Shown piece by piece: positions 24,642 to 33,600 of a DNA stretch of 46,732 nucleotides; positions within the stretch are counted from its first letter, which is position 1, and each line of letters starts with the position of its first letter. Below the pieces are notes generated by a model. That model worked only from the letters and a program-made list of their open reading frames with translations. It did no database searches and was not told where the DNA came from. Position numbers and translations under genes: made by a program. This stretch comes from Hominimerdicola alba (GTDB lineage: Bacteria > Bacillota > Clostridia > Oscillospirales > Ruminococcaceae). Where the stretch lies: positions 1 through 46,732 of the forward strand of contig NZ_FOKQ01000032.1 of NCBI RefSeq assembly GCF_900112155.1. Direction: 5' to 3'.

Positions 24642-26534
24642 ATGAGCAACCATCAGAAGATCATTGGTATAGTCTGCGCAGGAATACATGATTCAGGTAC
24701 ACAGAATACAGTACTTTCACTGATACATGAAGCCGAAAGGCGCAGATATAAGACGATAGTCATAAGCAATTTTACATATTATGGAATCGATTACACCCGT
24801 GCCGAGACCGAGATCTTCAGGCTGATGGATTCGCCTGTGTTTGACGGTCTTATTCTCATGCCCGAAAGCATCAAGAGCGAACAGCTATGGCAGAAAGTTC
24901 TTGCACACGCAAAAGCTTTAGGCAAACCATTTTTGTGTGTTGACAGAGATGTTCCAGACTGCTTCTGTGTCATTTTCAGCTACGTAAGTTCTTTTGAACA
25001 GGTCGTAAGGCATATGGTGGAAGTTCACAAGCCAAAGCGACTGAATTTTATAGGCGGCATGGAAAATAACAGTTTCTCAGAAGAAAGGCTGAATATTTTT
25101 AAAAAGGTACTAGCGGAGAACGGTCGTGAATTTGAGCCCGAACGCTTTGGTTACGGGCAGTTTTGGGAAAGTCCCACCCTTAAAGTACTGGAGAGATTCT
25201 ATAACGGTGAGACCGAACCACCGGACGCTATAATCTGCGCCAATGATTCAGAAGCTATGACCTGCATAAATTTCCTCAGGAGCAGGGGCATAGATGTTCC
25301 GAAAGATGTTATTATAAGCGGATTCGATGGCATAGAAGAGGAAAAATATATGCTGCCCCGCCTGACTACTGCCGCCTGCGAGCCGGATCAGCTGAGCAGG
25401 AGTTCTTTTGATCTGCTTGAAGCTATGATGGCAGGTAGCACTCCCGCTGAACGACTGACGGTCATCCCTTATAAGCTGAGGATATCACAATCCTGTGGCT
25501 GTGTGCCACACGCCGAAGCGGATAAGAACAGCAAACTGATAGAGCTTTTCCTTTTAATTAAAGACGGAGAACGACATGAGCGCAAGATGTTCGAGTACAG
25601 CTCTCATATAAGAGAACTGAACAGCTATGAACAGTTTGCACGGATGATACCTGAATACTGCGAGTGCCCCGTATGGTGCTGTATAGACCAGCGGCTCCTT
25701 AAAGACGACCGAAGCGATAATACAGAAGAACTTATTTCCGCTGATGATATGGTACTGTTCGTACATTGTGAAAACAGCGGTGAAACAGCATCTCCTGAGA
25801 CTTATACATATGACATCCCATTTAGCCGCAAAGAACTTCTTCCAAATCTTGAAAAGGTGCTTGAAGAACACTCGGCACTGCTGATAACTCCGCTGAGTTA
25901 CCAGGGCAACAGCATGGGATATCTTGCCGCAGCCATAGACAGCATGGATTTCGACTTTCTGTTCACACAGAGATTAGTCAGCAATACCAACGAGATATTC
26001 GAGACGCTGAAAACCAAGATACGGCTGCAAAAAGCCTATGCAAAGGTGGCAGATATGCATATGCGCGACCCCATGACAGGCATTTACAACCGCAGGGGCT
26101 TCTATATGCGCATGGCAGAACTCACCGAGAGCGGGATCATGAACTATGCGCTGTTCTCCATAGACCTGGACAAGCTCAAATTCATAAACGACAATTTCGG
26201 GCATTATGCAGGTGACAAAGCTATAATCGCCGCTTCAAAGATAATCAGCACTCTAGCCGGGAGCAGTGCAGTTTGTGCAAGGTTTGGCGGAGATGAGTTT
26301 ATCGTTGTGATACCCGTTACTGACGGTATCTGCCCTGCCAAGAAATATATCAAGAGCGTCGAAGGTGAGACAGAAAGATTCAATGCCGCAGGCAAAGAGC
26401 CTTTCAGGCTTTCGCTTAGCATCGGCGATGCCTGTCTTAAAGTTACAGATAAAGAAAACATCGATATGGCAATGAAAGCGGCAGATGAAAAGATGTACGA
26501 GTGTAAACGCAGACATCACGCAAGCAGCAAATAG
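24642..26534 (+). CDS. Diguanylate cyclase with LacI-type ligand-binding sensor
   Basis: A 630-aa protein with no signal peptide or membrane segment. Residues ~5-285 match the periplasmic-binding-like domain of LacI/GalR regulators (IGIVCAGIHDSG, FDGLILMPES, CANDSEAM, DVIISGFDGIEE, LTTAACEP) but lack the DNA-binding helix-turn-helix. About 300-455 is a linker or GAF-like region. Residues ~465-630 are a GGDEF domain: DPMTGIYNRRGFYM, INDNFGHYAGD and an intact GGDEF starting at residue 549. No RxxD inhibitory site is visible 5 residues before GGDEF. It should make c-di-GMP in response to an intracellular sugar-like ligand. The ATG at 24642 is preferred because AAAGGGA is well placed; an ATG 9 nt earlier is too close to it. 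Confidence 0.9.
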   Translation: MSNHQKIIGIVCAGIHDSGTQNTVLSLIHEAERRRYKTIVISNFTYYGIDYTRAETEIFRLMDSPVFDGLILMPESIKSEQLWQKVLAHAKALGKPFLCVDRDVPDCFCVIFSYVSSFEQVVRHMVEVHKPKRLNFIGGMENNSFSEERLNIFKKVLAENGREFEPERFGYGQFWESPTLKVLERFYNGETEPPDAIICANDSEAMTCINFLRSRGIDVPKDVIISGFDGIEEEKYMLPRLTTAACEPDQLSRSSFDLLEAMMAGSTPAERLTVIPYKLRISQSCGCVPHAEADKNSKLIELFLLIKDGERHERKMFEYSSHIRELNSYEQFARMIPEYCECPVWCCIDQRLLKDDRSDNTEELISADDMVLFVHCENSGETASPETYTYDIPFSRKELLPNLEKVLEEHSALLITPLSYQGNSMGYLAAAIDSMDFDFLFTQRLVSNTNEIFETLKTKIRLQKAYAKVADMHMRDPMTGIYNRRGFYMRMAELTESGIMNYALFSIDLDKLKFINDNFGHYAGDKAIIAASKIISTLAGSSAVCARFGGDEFIVVIPVTDGICPAKKYIKSVEGETERFNAAGKEPFRLSLSIGDACLKVTDKENIDMAMKAADEKMYECKRRHHASSK

Positions 26535-26615
26535 ATATGCAAACGTGTACTGTACTGAATTATGTACACTTATAAACATATTATCCCCCGCCAAATCGTG
26601 ACTTCGTAAATAAAA

Positions 26616-26645
26616 GCGTCCGCACAGAAATGTGCGGACGTTTTT
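26616..26645 (+). terminator. Terminator of the GGDEF gene
   Basis: CGTCCGCACA/TGTGCGGACG, a 10-bp stem with a GAAA tetraloop and T5. Confidence 0.92.
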
Positions 26646-26696
26646 GTCGTTATACGTCGGAAGACATTGGTTCAAAAGAAACATTTTGTGCATATA

Positions 26697-26726
26697 ATAA
26701 AAAAGAACGCACCCACAGGTGCGCTC
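26697..26726 (-). terminator. Terminator of the phosphodiesterase gene
   Basis: GAGCGCACC/GGTGCGTTC hairpin followed by TTTTTT on the minus strand. Confidence 0.88.
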
Positions 26727-26729
26727 GCA

Positions 26730-27209
26730 TCACAGATTAACGTAATTATAAATAACTCCCGTTGGGGTGATATCGATCCATGCATAACAGGGCGGTTTGT
26801 CATCACGAGGCTGACCCGCACTGCCGGGGTTAAGGATCATCATAGTGCCGCGCTGTTCATAATAGCGCTTGTGGGTGTGTCCGAAAAGTGCAAACTGACA
26901 TTCTTCCTCTTTGGCTTTCTCGTAGATATTCTCAACAGAGAAATTTACGCCCCATTTATCGCCGTGGGCGAGGAACATACGCTTGCCGTCGGGCAGAACA
27001 TATACCATGCTTTCGGGGAGTTCCTTGTCGAAATCGCAATTACCCTTAACGCATATCATATTATTATCAAGATAATGATTTTTCAGCTTTCGGAACTCCG
27101 ACAGACCGTCACCTAAGAATATAAAAAGGTCTGCATCACCATTACGCTTTATAATCTTCTGCATAGCGGCAAAATTACCGTGTGTATCCGAAAAAACAAT
27201 GATCCTCAT
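26730..27209 (-). CDS. YfcE/MJ0936-type metallophosphoesterase
   Basis: A 159-aa calcineurin-like phosphoesterase. All metal-binding motifs are present in order: FSDTHGN (residues 6-12), LGDG, KGNCD, AHGDK and FGHTHKR, followed by LNPGSAGQPR, which is typical of the YfcE/YsnB branch. Family members hydrolyse phosphodiesters such as bis-pNPP or 2',3'-cNMPs; the physiological substrate is usually unknown. It is transcribed divergently from the three-gene unknown operon. GGGGGG precedes the ATG. Confidence 0.92.
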   Translation of the reverse strand: MRIIVFSDTHGNFAAMQKIIKRNGDADLFIFLGDGLSEFRKLKNHYLDNNMICVKGNCDFDKELPESMVYVLPDGKRMFLAHGDKWGVNFSVENIYEKAKEEECQFALFGHTHKRYYEQRGTMMILNPGSAGQPRDDKPPCYAWIDITPTGVIYNYVNL

Positions 27210-27238
27210 GGACTGATCCCCCCTTCCACATTGTGTTT

Positions 27239-27267
27239 AGTATATCACATTTAGAATCAAAAATCAA
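27239..27267 (-). promoter_or_regulatory. Promoter of the phosphodiesterase gene
   Basis: TTGATT, 17 bp, TATACT on the minus strand. Confidence 0.7.
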
Positions 27268-27319
27268 GAGAATTAGTGCAAGTATGTGAATATTTACAAA
27301 TTTTTAAGGAGGTCATGAT

Positions 27320-27568
27320 ATGACAGATAACAGACAAACTCCTGAGAACATAAGACCCTTGCTGGAGGAAGCTGCAAAAAAGCTCGGCATTGCGCCCGAA
27401 ACTCTTGCAGGACAGATAAGCAGCGGCGACTTAGGCAATGTGCTGAAAAATCTTCCCGCCGCTCAGCAGGAGAAGCTGACAAAAACTCTTGCTGATAAAA
27501 CTGCTTGTCAGAAGCTGATGGAAAGTCCGCAGGCACAGGCGCTGATACGGAAACTTTCGGGAAAATAG
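27320..27568 (+). CDS. Unknown 82-aa protein, first gene of a small operon
   Basis: A small soluble helical protein: MTDNRQTPENIRPLLEEAAK, then GIAPETLAGQISSGDLGNVLKN and a basic Gln/Lys-rich end (ALIRKLSGK). No motif is recognised. An AAGGAGG site sits 7 nt before the ATG. The next gene begins 18 nt after the stop with its own AAGGAGG, so all three genes are clearly meant to be translated. The ~110-nt gap to the divergent phosphodiesterase gene must hold its promoter, though no clear -35/-10 pair was found. Confidence 0.78.
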   Translation: MTDNRQTPENIRPLLEEAAKKLGIAPETLAGQISSGDLGNVLKNLPAAQQEKLTKTLADKTACQKLMESPQAQALIRKLSGK

Positions 27569-27586
27569 CGTAAAAAGGAGGATAAT

Positions 27587-27946
27587 ATGGAGGACATGAT
27601 GAACAGGATCCAGGAAGTGCTGAAGGACGAAGAAAGCATGAAGCTGCTTCGTGAACTTGCGGGTATGCTAAGTTCACATAATTCAGATGCTATGCCAGCT
27701 GCGCCTGCGGTACGATCAGAAACAGATAGTATAGATACGGTCAAGCTGATGCAGCTGGGCCAGATATTGCAGACCGCATCACAGGACGACGATCATATCC
27801 GCCTTATGTCGGCTCTGCGCCCTCTGCTGAAAGAAGAAACTCGTGTAAAGCTTGACAGAGTGATAAAAATATACCGTATTATGAATATTTATCCTGCACT
27901 GAAAGAGAGCGGGCTCGGAGGAGGCGGGCTTTTTGGCATCATCTGA
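27587..27946 (+). CDS. Unknown 119-aa helical protein, second gene of the operon
   Basis: A soluble helical protein starting MEDMMNRIQEVLKDEESMKL with an Ala/Pro-rich break at ~36-42, then VKLMQLGQILQTASQDDDHIRLMSAL and RPLLKEETRVKLDRVIKIYR, and a Gly-rich end (ESGLGGGGLFGII). The middle resembles a two-helix hairpin that might bind a partner. It shares the DDxSMxLLxELAxML style of its upstream neighbour, hinting that the two are distant paralogues. AAGGAGG lies 7 nt before the ATG. The stop overlaps the third gene by 14 nt. Confidence 0.8.
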   Translation: MEDMMNRIQEVLKDEESMKLLRELAGMLSSHNSDAMPAAPAVRSETDSIDTVKLMQLGQILQTASQDDDHIRLMSALRPLLKEETRVKLDRVIKIYRIMNIYPALKESGLGGGGLFGII

Positions 27947-28196
27947 CAGCAATTTCAGCAAAATGCAGGAGGACGCCCTACGCCGCGTGCTGGAAATGCA
28001 GCAGCGTTCAAAAGAAGCTGTTGCTTCACAGGAAGAAAAGCCAGAACATCCTGCACACGCCGATAATATCTCATCTATCCTCGACGGTATAAAGATAGAC
28101 GAAGAAAAAGCTCTCATCGCTATGCTGATATTCATTCTGTACAAACAAGGTGCGGACATAAAGCTTCTGATGGGGCTTGCATATCTGTTATTATAA
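27933..28196 (+). CDS. Unknown 87-aa protein with a C-terminal hydrophobic end
   Basis: Starts at TTG (in MASSDSNFSKMQEDALRRVL), with GGAGGAGGCGG 5-10 nt upstream inside the previous gene, giving a 14-nt overlap typical of translational coupling. The first 60 residues are charged and helical; the last ~27 (ALIAMLIFILYKQGADIKLL, MGLAYLLL) form a hydrophobic tail that could be a membrane anchor. No family was recognised. A later ATG (KMQED) is a possible alternative start. Confidence 0.7.
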   Translation: MASSDSNFSKMQEDALRRVLEMQQRSKEAVASQEEKPEHPAHADNISSILDGIKIDEEKALIAMLIFILYKQGADIKLLMGLAYLLL

Positions 28197-28230
28197 AAGC
28201 TGCCCGTTCAACGCGAACGGACAGCTTATA
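28196..28230. terminator. Shared terminator between convergent genes
   Basis: AAGCTGCCCGTTC/GAACGGACAGCTT forms a long stem between the stop of the three-gene operon and the stop of the minus-strand C39-like gene. Short T-runs occur on both sides. Confidence 0.75.
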
Positions 28231-28233
28231 ATA

Positions 28234-29232
28234 TTATCTGAGAACTATCATGCCTTTGCGTGCATCGTCTACAAGTTCCGCAGAAGCAACAAGAGTATCT
28301 GCACTTACAGAAACAAGGCTCCTGCCACCGGTACCGTAGAATGGGTCGCAGCAATAGAACAATATATCTCCCTCTTCTTCCACCTCATATCCGCATACTA
28401 CCACATACTGTGTACCCGAACTTATACCGTAGTAATCACTGTAATCAAAATCTGCGATACCTTCGTAGTAGCGTACTGCAAGCAGGATACGATTTCCTTC
28501 GTCGATACATGAAGCTAAGTCATTGGCGCTGAATGATGTTTTTCTATCAGCAATAAGATCACCGCCAGAATACTCTTCTATCAGCTTAACAAAGTCATCA
28601 CCCGTACCAAGAGTTCCTGCCGCATCTTTCAGCTCATACTTATCCCAGTTATAAAGCTTCTGGCAATTGACCAGTGCAGCAGCCGCTATGAATCCGCTGT
28701 CTTCGGTATCACTTGGAAAAGCTGAATTGTTGGCATCTGTCTTAATGCTGTTGCCTGCCGTTGGAAGAACTGTCGCAGCACCGACTTCCGCAAGGTCATC
28801 AGCAGGGAGATATCCTGTCTGTGAGAGGTATTCCACCTCTATCTGCTGACCTGTGCCAAACTGGGAGATATCGAGTTCGTCATAGGAAGAAAACAGCTCA
28901 CCCTCACCTGCTGCGCCAATATATTCCCCGCTCTTATCTGTAACGGTCGTATCAGATGAAACACGATATAGATGGCCCATAGGTATTTCACGGGTATCCT
29001 CCCATTCGGAATCGTCGCTATTCTCAACAGAAACCGACTTTTCGGTTTTGCCCTGTACCGCTGAGGAATTTTTATCTCCTTTATTTGACTTTTTGGTATT
29101 CGGCGCTATACCATAAAATACAACACCTATTATAATGACCGCACCCAGTACTATACCGACCATCAGCCTTGAAGCTTTGGCGATATCGTTGCGGTTATCA
29201 TTCATTATTTTCTTTATCTCATTATTCTTCAT
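28234..29232 (-). CDS. Membrane-anchored, degenerate C39-like protein
   Basis: A 332-aa protein: N-terminal cytoplasmic tail, a membrane segment at about residues 24-44 (LMVGIVLGAVIIIGVVFYG), a Lys/Ser-rich linker, a region ~80-155 that could be an SH3-like domain (GHLYRVSSDTTVTD), and a C-terminal ~165-residue domain shaped like the C39_2 papain-fold peptidase family. In that domain the usual Cys position reads SGFIAAAALVN (no Cys), and the GHYVVVTGY motif reads GTQYVVVCGY (His lost), while the CDPFYGTGG segment is kept. It is therefore probably a non-catalytic binding protein. It lies 23 nt after a lipoprotein gene. The C39 assignment rests on fold-pattern reading only. Confidence 0.65.
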   Translation of the reverse strand: MKNNEIKKIMNDNRNDIAKASRLMVGIVLGAVIIIGVVFYGIAPNTKKSNKGDKNSSAVQGKTEKSVSVENSDDSEWEDTREIPMGHLYRVSSDTTVTDKSGEYIGAAGEGELFSSYDELDISQFGTGQQIEVEYLSQTGYLPADDLAEVGAATVLPTAGNSIKTDANNSAFPSDTEDSGFIAAAALVNCQKLYNWDKYELKDAAGTLGTGDDFVKLIEEYSGGDLIADRKTSFSANDLASCIDEGNRILLAVRYYEGIADFDYSDYYGISSGTQYVVVCGYEVEEEGDILFYCCDPFYGTGGRSLVSVSADTLVASAELVDDARKGMIVLR

Positions 29233-29255
29233 AGAATATTATCCGCTTTCATTAC

Positions 29256-30278
29256 TTATTTCGATTTGCACATAAGCAGAGTACAGCCGTATTTATCGCG
29301 CCAGTAAGGGTCATGAAGCTCATAAGCATCAAGATAACGGTTGTATGAAAGATAAGTTGTCATGCTGTCACTGCCTGCGGGTAGGTCGAATTCCACCGAA
29401 TCGTCTGTTTCGGTATAACCCATCTCCACGCCGTTTTTAAGAGCACCCTCGCCATCGGCGGCAGATCCGCTGGTCTGTTTACATTCAACTTTTACCTTGC
29501 CGTCCTTGAATGTCAGCACGGGAAAAGCCTCATCGGCAGGAAGCTGCTGCCAGTTCTCCATACCTTTAAGCATAACTTTCGGCACAAGGGTGCAGCCTTC
29601 GGGCGAATACTTTTCAAACGTTTCCCTGAAAGTATAAGAATCTCTCTCCACCTGAGAAAGGGGCATGAGGTCGTCATTCAGGTACATCACCGCCAGCACC
29701 ATCTGTCCCTTGCCGTCAAAATAGAAACGCAGACCCGCATACTGTCCCAGTCTGCCTGAATCTTCGGGGAAATAATACTTATAATCGAAATACTGCTCTG
29801 CATGAGCTGCATTCATAAGAAAAGCTTCAGTTTCAGTTATCTTAGCATACTGTAATAATTTATCTTCGTCTTCCGATGCCGGTACTGCCTTTCCGCCGTA
29901 ACGATCCACCATATCATAGGGAGTACATTCGGAAGGTGTACGCTGGAAGAAATTAAGGTCGCGGTACTTTTCGTCATTCTCGTCATAAGCACCCCAGTAG
30001 ACGAATGTCCAGACCCTCTGCTCATCGTTTACCTTTGAATCTATAAAATTAAAATCATCGCCAAAATTAAAATCGCTGTACACCAGCGCACCGCCATATT
30101 CGTAATCTTTATCATCGGGAGCGATATGTGCGGTCAGCACTTCGGGAGAATCATTTTCATCCTCTTTATAATCTCTTGCCACAGGTTTGTTGCTGTTATT
30201 CTTTTCAGCCTGCGGAGTGACAGTACACCCGCAAAGCATCACCGCTGCCAGCAATACAGACGCTGCTTTTATCCTCAC
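29256..30278 (-). CDS. Lipoprotein of unknown function
   Basis: A ~340-aa exported lipoprotein. The signal peptide VRIKAASVLLAAVMLCGC ends in a lipobox-like LCGC with the Cys at residue ~18. The mature part is acidic and aromatic-rich (YEYGGALVYSDFNFGDDFNF, TFVYWGAYDENDEKYRDLNF) with no known motif. The start is most likely GTG at 30278, because GGGGGAG lies at good spacing; the longer ATG start would put charged residues before the signal peptide. It is first in a two-gene operon with the C39-like protein, suggesting a shared extracellular task. Confidence 0.78.
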   Translation of the reverse strand: MRIKAASVLLAAVMLCGCTVTPQAEKNNSNKPVARDYKEDENDSPEVLTAHIAPDDKDYEYGGALVYSDFNFGDDFNFIDSKVNDEQRVWTFVYWGAYDENDEKYRDLNFFQRTPSECTPYDMVDRYGGKAVPASEDEDKLLQYAKITETEAFLMNAAHAEQYFDYKYYFPEDSGRLGQYAGLRFYFDGKGQMVLAVMYLNDDLMPLSQVERDSYTFRETFEKYSPEGCTLVPKVMLKGMENWQQLPADEAFPVLTFKDGKVKVECKQTSGSAADGEGALKNGVEMGYTETDDSVEFDLPAGSDSMTTYLSYNRYLDAYELHDPYWRDKYGCTLLMCKSK

Positions 30279-30316
30279 AGAACACTCCCCCTTTCTTTTA
30301 AGATATATCATTAATT

Positions 30317-30345
30317 AGTATAGCACATCTTCCCGCAAAAGTAAA
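30317..30345 (-). promoter_or_regulatory. Promoter of the lipoprotein / C39-like operon
   Basis: TTTACT, 17 bp, TATACT on the minus strand. Confidence 0.7.
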
Positions 30346-30566
30346 GATACTTCTGTACAAATTTTTACATTTAGTATCAAATGTATATCGACGTTGAAAT
30401 AAGGATCAGAATGTAAAAATAAATATCATTTTGAAGTTACGCTGAAAAAGACCACATTCTTTCAGAGAATGAAGAGATGTAAATTTTTTAACTTTGCAGT
30501 TTTTACAAAAATTCTTCCCGTATGTGACAACATACCGCTATTTAGTTAAAAATTGCATGATATATC

Positions 30567-30595
30567 TTTACAAAATGTCTTTATTGTGTTAAAAT
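30567..30595 (+). promoter_or_regulatory. Promoter of the clostripain-LRR gene
   Basis: TTTACA, 17 bp, TAAAAT; leader of ~78 nt. Between this and the divergent promoter the DNA is AT-rich, with two small hairpins (CATTCT/AGAATG at ~30455-30471 and GTATGT/ACATAC at 30520-30535). Confidence 0.65.
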
Positions 30596-30679
30596 ATCAA
30601 TTAGTGTTCTTTTATAAATTTACTACTGATATTTGACGCTGAAAAAAACGTCTGATCAAAATACAACAGGAGGAAACCA

Positions 30680-33600
30680 ATGAAAAACAAAAAGATTATC
30701 AGTGCGGTAACAGCGCTGATGCTCACAGCTTCGCTTATGGCAGGCTGCAGCGACAAACCGGCAGAGGATAGTTCTTCGGCTGCTGATTCTTCTTCAGCTG
30801 CTGCCACTACAACAGCTGAAGACAAATCTACTACACCCGAAGAAACTACTTCTGAGGAAGATACAACCGACGCAGAGACCACAGAAGATGAAAACGGCAT
30901 GAAGGTCGTCGATCTTTCAGGCGGAGCTATTGCTGACAATATGAGGATGACTTCCCTTTCGTCCGTAGACAGAGGTGCACTCAGAACAACTTCCAACACA
31001 AGGGTAAATGTTGGCACTTCTGGCAAAGCAAGAAAATGGTCTGATAAAAAGAAAGAAGATAAGAAAAAGCTGACCATAATGGTATATATGGTAGGCTCTG
31101 ATCTGGAAAGCAAACAGGCATCAAAAGCCGCTACTGTTGACATAGGTGAGATGATATACAGCGGTCTTGACGACAAGGACGTTAACCTTGTGGTATACTG
31201 CGGCGGCGCTCATACCTGGTGGATACCCGGTTATCCTTCAGGCAAGAACGCTTACATTGAGTATAAGTCCAAGGATGCTGATATACAAGGCGATAACGGC
31301 GCGGGCATTACCATATATGAGACCGATAAGAAGAACATGGGCAAAGCAGATACTTTCAGCGATTTCCTAAAAGATGTTCCTTCAAAGTATCCCGCTGATG
31401 ATTATGCTCTGATATGTTGGGATCACGGCGGCGGACCTGTTCTGGGTTATGGTTCGGACGAATTGAATGTGGACAGCAAAACTAATCTTGGTGACAGCCT
31501 TACTGTTGCAGAGATGAAGACTGCTCTCGACAAATCCGACTTCAAGAAAAAGAAGCTAAAATTTGTTGGCTTTGACGCTTGCGTAATGTCCTCAATAGAG
31601 ATTGCAGATCTCTGGCAGAATTACGCTGAATATCTTGTGGCTTCCGCTGATTCGGAACCCGGCTGCGGCTGGAACTATGAGTTCCTCAAAGACGTAAACG
31701 GAACCACAGATACCCCCAAGATCTGTAAGAACATCATCAAGACCTACTTCGATTATCTTTCAGAGATAAGCACACACTGCTATATCTCCGATGCGACTCT
31801 CGCAGCATTCGACCTTTCAAAGACCGACAAGGTAAAAGACGCAGTGGGCGGCGTATGCAAGGCGATGAACGATGATCTGCAAAGCGGTGATACAAGATCA
31901 TACGATAAATTCCTGAATGGTGTGCACAGCTACGCAAGCTTCGACCTTGCAGACCTGGGCACTATGGTCACTTCGCTTTCGAGTACTTATGCTGATGAAA
32001 CAAAGCAGCTGAAATCAGCCATGAATGATATGCTTATCGACGGCACTACCACTATCGCCAACACCTGCGGTATGTCGGTATACTTCCCGCTTTCAAACAG
32101 CACAGCCGACCTCGATACCAGCCTTGTTATACTGAAATATCTGGGCGGCAGTGATTATATCCAGAATACTCCAATCAATGCCGAATACAAGGCACTTATG
32201 AACACTCTGCTGAGTGAGACTTCAGGCGGCACATCTTCTTCCAATTCCAAGCCTGACAACAACTCTTCAAAGAAAGACAGCAGCAGTTCTTCAAAGGCTG
32301 ATTCCAGTTCCTCGAAAAAAGAAGATAGCAGTTCTTCCAAAGCGGAATCAAGTTCTTCCAAGAAAGAAGAAAGCAGCTCCTCCAAGGCTGAGTCAAGTTC
32401 TTCAAAGAAAGAGAACAGCAGTTCATCAAAGGCTGATTCAAGTTCTTCCAAGGATTCAAGCTCTTCCAAGAAGGATGACAGTTCCTCAAAGCCCGAAAGC
32501 AGCTCGGGAACTGCAAACTCAAATCCTAACCTTTCAAAACTCGATATCGAAGTAGTTGAAAAGGGCGCTAAGTCATCCAACAAGGATTACAAGGACGACG
32601 GCTACGCATATTCTCAGCTGCCCAAGGAGGAACTGGGTAATATCCGTGGTGTTTACTACACCGTACTTAAAAATGTTTACCCCAGTGACAGCAAAAAAAG
32701 CTGGGCTCCCTATATGTTATATATACCCGCCGAGGTCGATGACAAGGGCATTGCGAAAATGGATCTCGACCCAACACTTATCGGTGTTATTACCGATAAG
32801 GACGCGGAACCTAACCTCTGCCAGACCAAATATCTCGGCGATGGCAATTACCGCTCCGCCGGTCTGCTGAGTGCGACCCGCGATCTTTCAGACGAATATA
32901 TGTCGGTAATGCTCCAGTCCCACGTTGACGAAAAGAGTAACGCTTCTATAACAGGTCTTAATACAAATCAAACCACCGAAAACGGTGTGCCCATTACTTC
33001 AAAGGATGAGATAGACCTTAGCGAATGGCTCTCCTTTGATTGCCCATTCGTAGGATACATACCTGACAAGAGTGACTCACACAAACATTACAGCGAGGGT
33101 GAAGCGAATACTGTAGGCGGACAGTTCAGCCTGCTGGGCGATAACTTTGATGTAAAAGCCTGCAAACTCTCTGAGATATCCGGCGAATACGCAGTTCAGA
33201 TGAGTGTATTCACTATCGACGGCAAGGAGTATTGCAGCAACATCGGCAGCTACATCATCAAGGACGGCAACACAGAAAAGCTCAAAGAGCAAAAGGTGGA
33301 CAAGGGCGTACTGAAATTCGCTATACTTGACGATCACGCCGAGCTTGTAAAGTTCGAGAATTCAGGCAAGGAAGAGACCAAGAAGCTGACTGTACCCGAT
33401 AAGGTTGACGGTAAAAAGGTAACTGTTGTCCGTGCAGAAGCATTCTCTGGAACTAACCCTGAAGAGATAGTATTCCCCGATTCTGTTGAATACATCGGAA
33501 GACTTTCAGACGGTCCTTCCACTACCAAGAAGATAACTCTGCCCAAGAAACTGAAAACCATCTCCGAGTCCATGTTCAGCTATTATAAAGAGCTGGAAAG

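Noticed and set aside
32224-32505. Possible CRISPR-like array
   Set aside because: The repeats are short, degenerate, contiguous, in frame and encode a linker; there are no unique spacers. The same applies to 21412-21870.
32155-32583. 142-aa Glu/Leu-rich ORF on the minus strand
   Set aside because: Antisense of the Ser/Lys repeat linker of the clostripain gene.
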